Position numbers and translations under genes: made by a program
Notes under the pieces: model-generated
What the model was told of the DNA's origin: nothing
Databases searched by the model: none
What the model saw: only the letters and a program-made list of their open reading frames with translations
Shown here: positions 5,752 through 5,969 of the stretch, one piece after another
Layout of the letters: every line of letters begins with the position of its first letter
Numbering within the stretch: position 1 is the stretch's first letter
From: Anaerolineae bacterium
GTDB lineage: Bacteria > Chloroflexota > Anaerolineae > SpSt-313
Reading direction: 5' to 3'
DNA: 5,969 nucleotides
Assembly (NCBI GenBank): GCA_023511475.1
Contig: JAIMBM010000207.1
Location: forward strand, 1-5,969

Positions 5752-5805
5752 GGGGAACCCCCTTCCCCTGTCCCCATAGGCGGAAACTTAAGGGGCTGTC
5801 GCCCC
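5752..5805. repeat. Degenerate C-rich/AAACTTAAGGGG repeat with two hairpins
   Basis: GGGGAA at 5752-5757 pairs with TTCCCC at 5763-5768, and GGGGC at 5792-5796 with GCCCC at 5801-5805 after AAACTTAA. The combination of CCCCCTTCCCC, CCCCATAG and AAACTTAAGGGGCTGTCGCCCC resembles a short dispersed repeat that I associate with Chloroflexota genomes; this is recollection, not a search result. Confidence 0.4.
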
Positions 5806-5895
5806 GCGGATCTGGCGTGAGGGCGAGGCCGGCGGTAGGCCCGGCGCGCGGTCCGGCCTCTCGGACGGTTGCCCCATCCCCCTACCCCCTTCCCC
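5758..5895. repeat. 11-bp direct repeat CCCCCTTCCCC bounding 116 bases
   Basis: CCCCCTTCCCC occurs at 5758-5768 and again at 5885-5895, each with a further C-rich flank. The repeats could be remnants of two copies of the same dispersed element or the edges of an insertion. Low sequence complexity makes the match less significant than its length suggests. Confidence 0.4.
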
Positions 5896-5922
5896 GCCGC
5901 CGAGACTGTTGCATGGATCGAC

Positions 5923-5951
5923 TTGCGTACCCAACGTAGTTGTGGTACCAT
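5923..5951 (+). promoter_or_regulatory. Possible extended -10 promoter with palindrome, for a gene beyond the window
   Basis: TTGCGT at 5923-5928, then 17 bases, then TACCAT at 5946-5951 preceded by TGG (extended -10 pattern). The palindrome TGGTACCA (5943-5950) covers the -10, and a looser inverted repeat GTACC-CAAC / GTTG-T-GGTAC spans 5927-5948, a layout that suits a repressor. TGGT...ACCA half sites are typical of some GntR-family operators, but here there is no spacer between halves. Downstream DNA is absent. Confidence 0.35.
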
Positions 5952-5969
5952 ACCGACACCTTGCATATG

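Larger units (their letters stand above)
5620..5969. other. 350-base non-coding end region
   Basis: No coding sequence is supported. A small stem (5620-5624/5630-5634) follows the symporter stop. Then come the stem-loop row, the C-rich direct repeat and the promoter candidate described in their own entries. A weak hairpin GTCCG/CGGAC lies at 5851-5855/5862-5866. Confidence 0.6.

Noticed and set aside
5640..5760. Possible tRNA-like folding
   Set aside because: No acceptor stem, anticodon arm and T-loop combination can be assembled; the stems are simple hairpins.
5967..5969. Terminal ATG as a gene start
   Set aside because: Only about 9 bases from the predicted transcript start and without a ribosome binding site; nothing downstream is visible.
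1..5969. CRISPR array
   Set aside because: No regularly spaced direct repeats of 24-40 bases are present.

Overview
High-GC bacterial DNA with four complete genes and one truncated gene, all on the plus strand. The closely packed, GC-rich, GTG-tolerant genes (three of the four visible starts are GTG), the signal-peptide-less 5'-nucleotidase type and the style of the intergenic repeats (TCATTGCGAG...GAGGCAATCTC elements; AAACTTAAGGGG...CCCC hairpins) remind me of Chloroflexota, with a high-GC Firmicutes-like lineage as the alternative. This assignment rests on memory of similar sequences, not on a search.

Layout. (1) 1-1043: a Gfo/Idh/MocA-type sugar or polyol oxidoreductase that has lost about 55 N-terminal residues to the window edge. 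(2) 1044-1342: an intergenic stretch with a GC-rich hairpin after the stop, a striking 97-base foldable element (1098-1194) and a TATAAT promoter framed by an inverted repeat. (3) 1343-2180: a compact two-gene unit, an 89-residue protein of unknown function overlapping an AbiEii/DUF6036-like nucleotidyltransferase. (4) 2244-3713: a cytoplasmic metallophosphoesterase of the 5'-nucleotidase/UshA family. (5) 3714-4248: 535 bases without a gene, full of palindromes, containing a dispersed-repeat element that appears interrupted. (6) 4249-5619: a MelB-type GPH cation:sugar symporter. (7) 5620-5969: non-coding, with a row of stem-loops, a degenerate repeat and, at the very end, a possible promoter with a palindrome for a gene outside the window.

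Functionally, the oxidoreductase and the symporter both fit carbohydrate uptake and catabolism, but repeat-rich spacers separate them, so a shared operon is unlikely. The 5'-nucleotidase is a housekeeping nucleotide-salvage type enzyme. The nucleotidyltransferase pair is the accessory part: it has its own promoter, a possible operator and translational coupling, as expected of a toxin-antitoxin-like or related two-gene module. Nothing else in the window looks like a defence island or a mobile-element gene.
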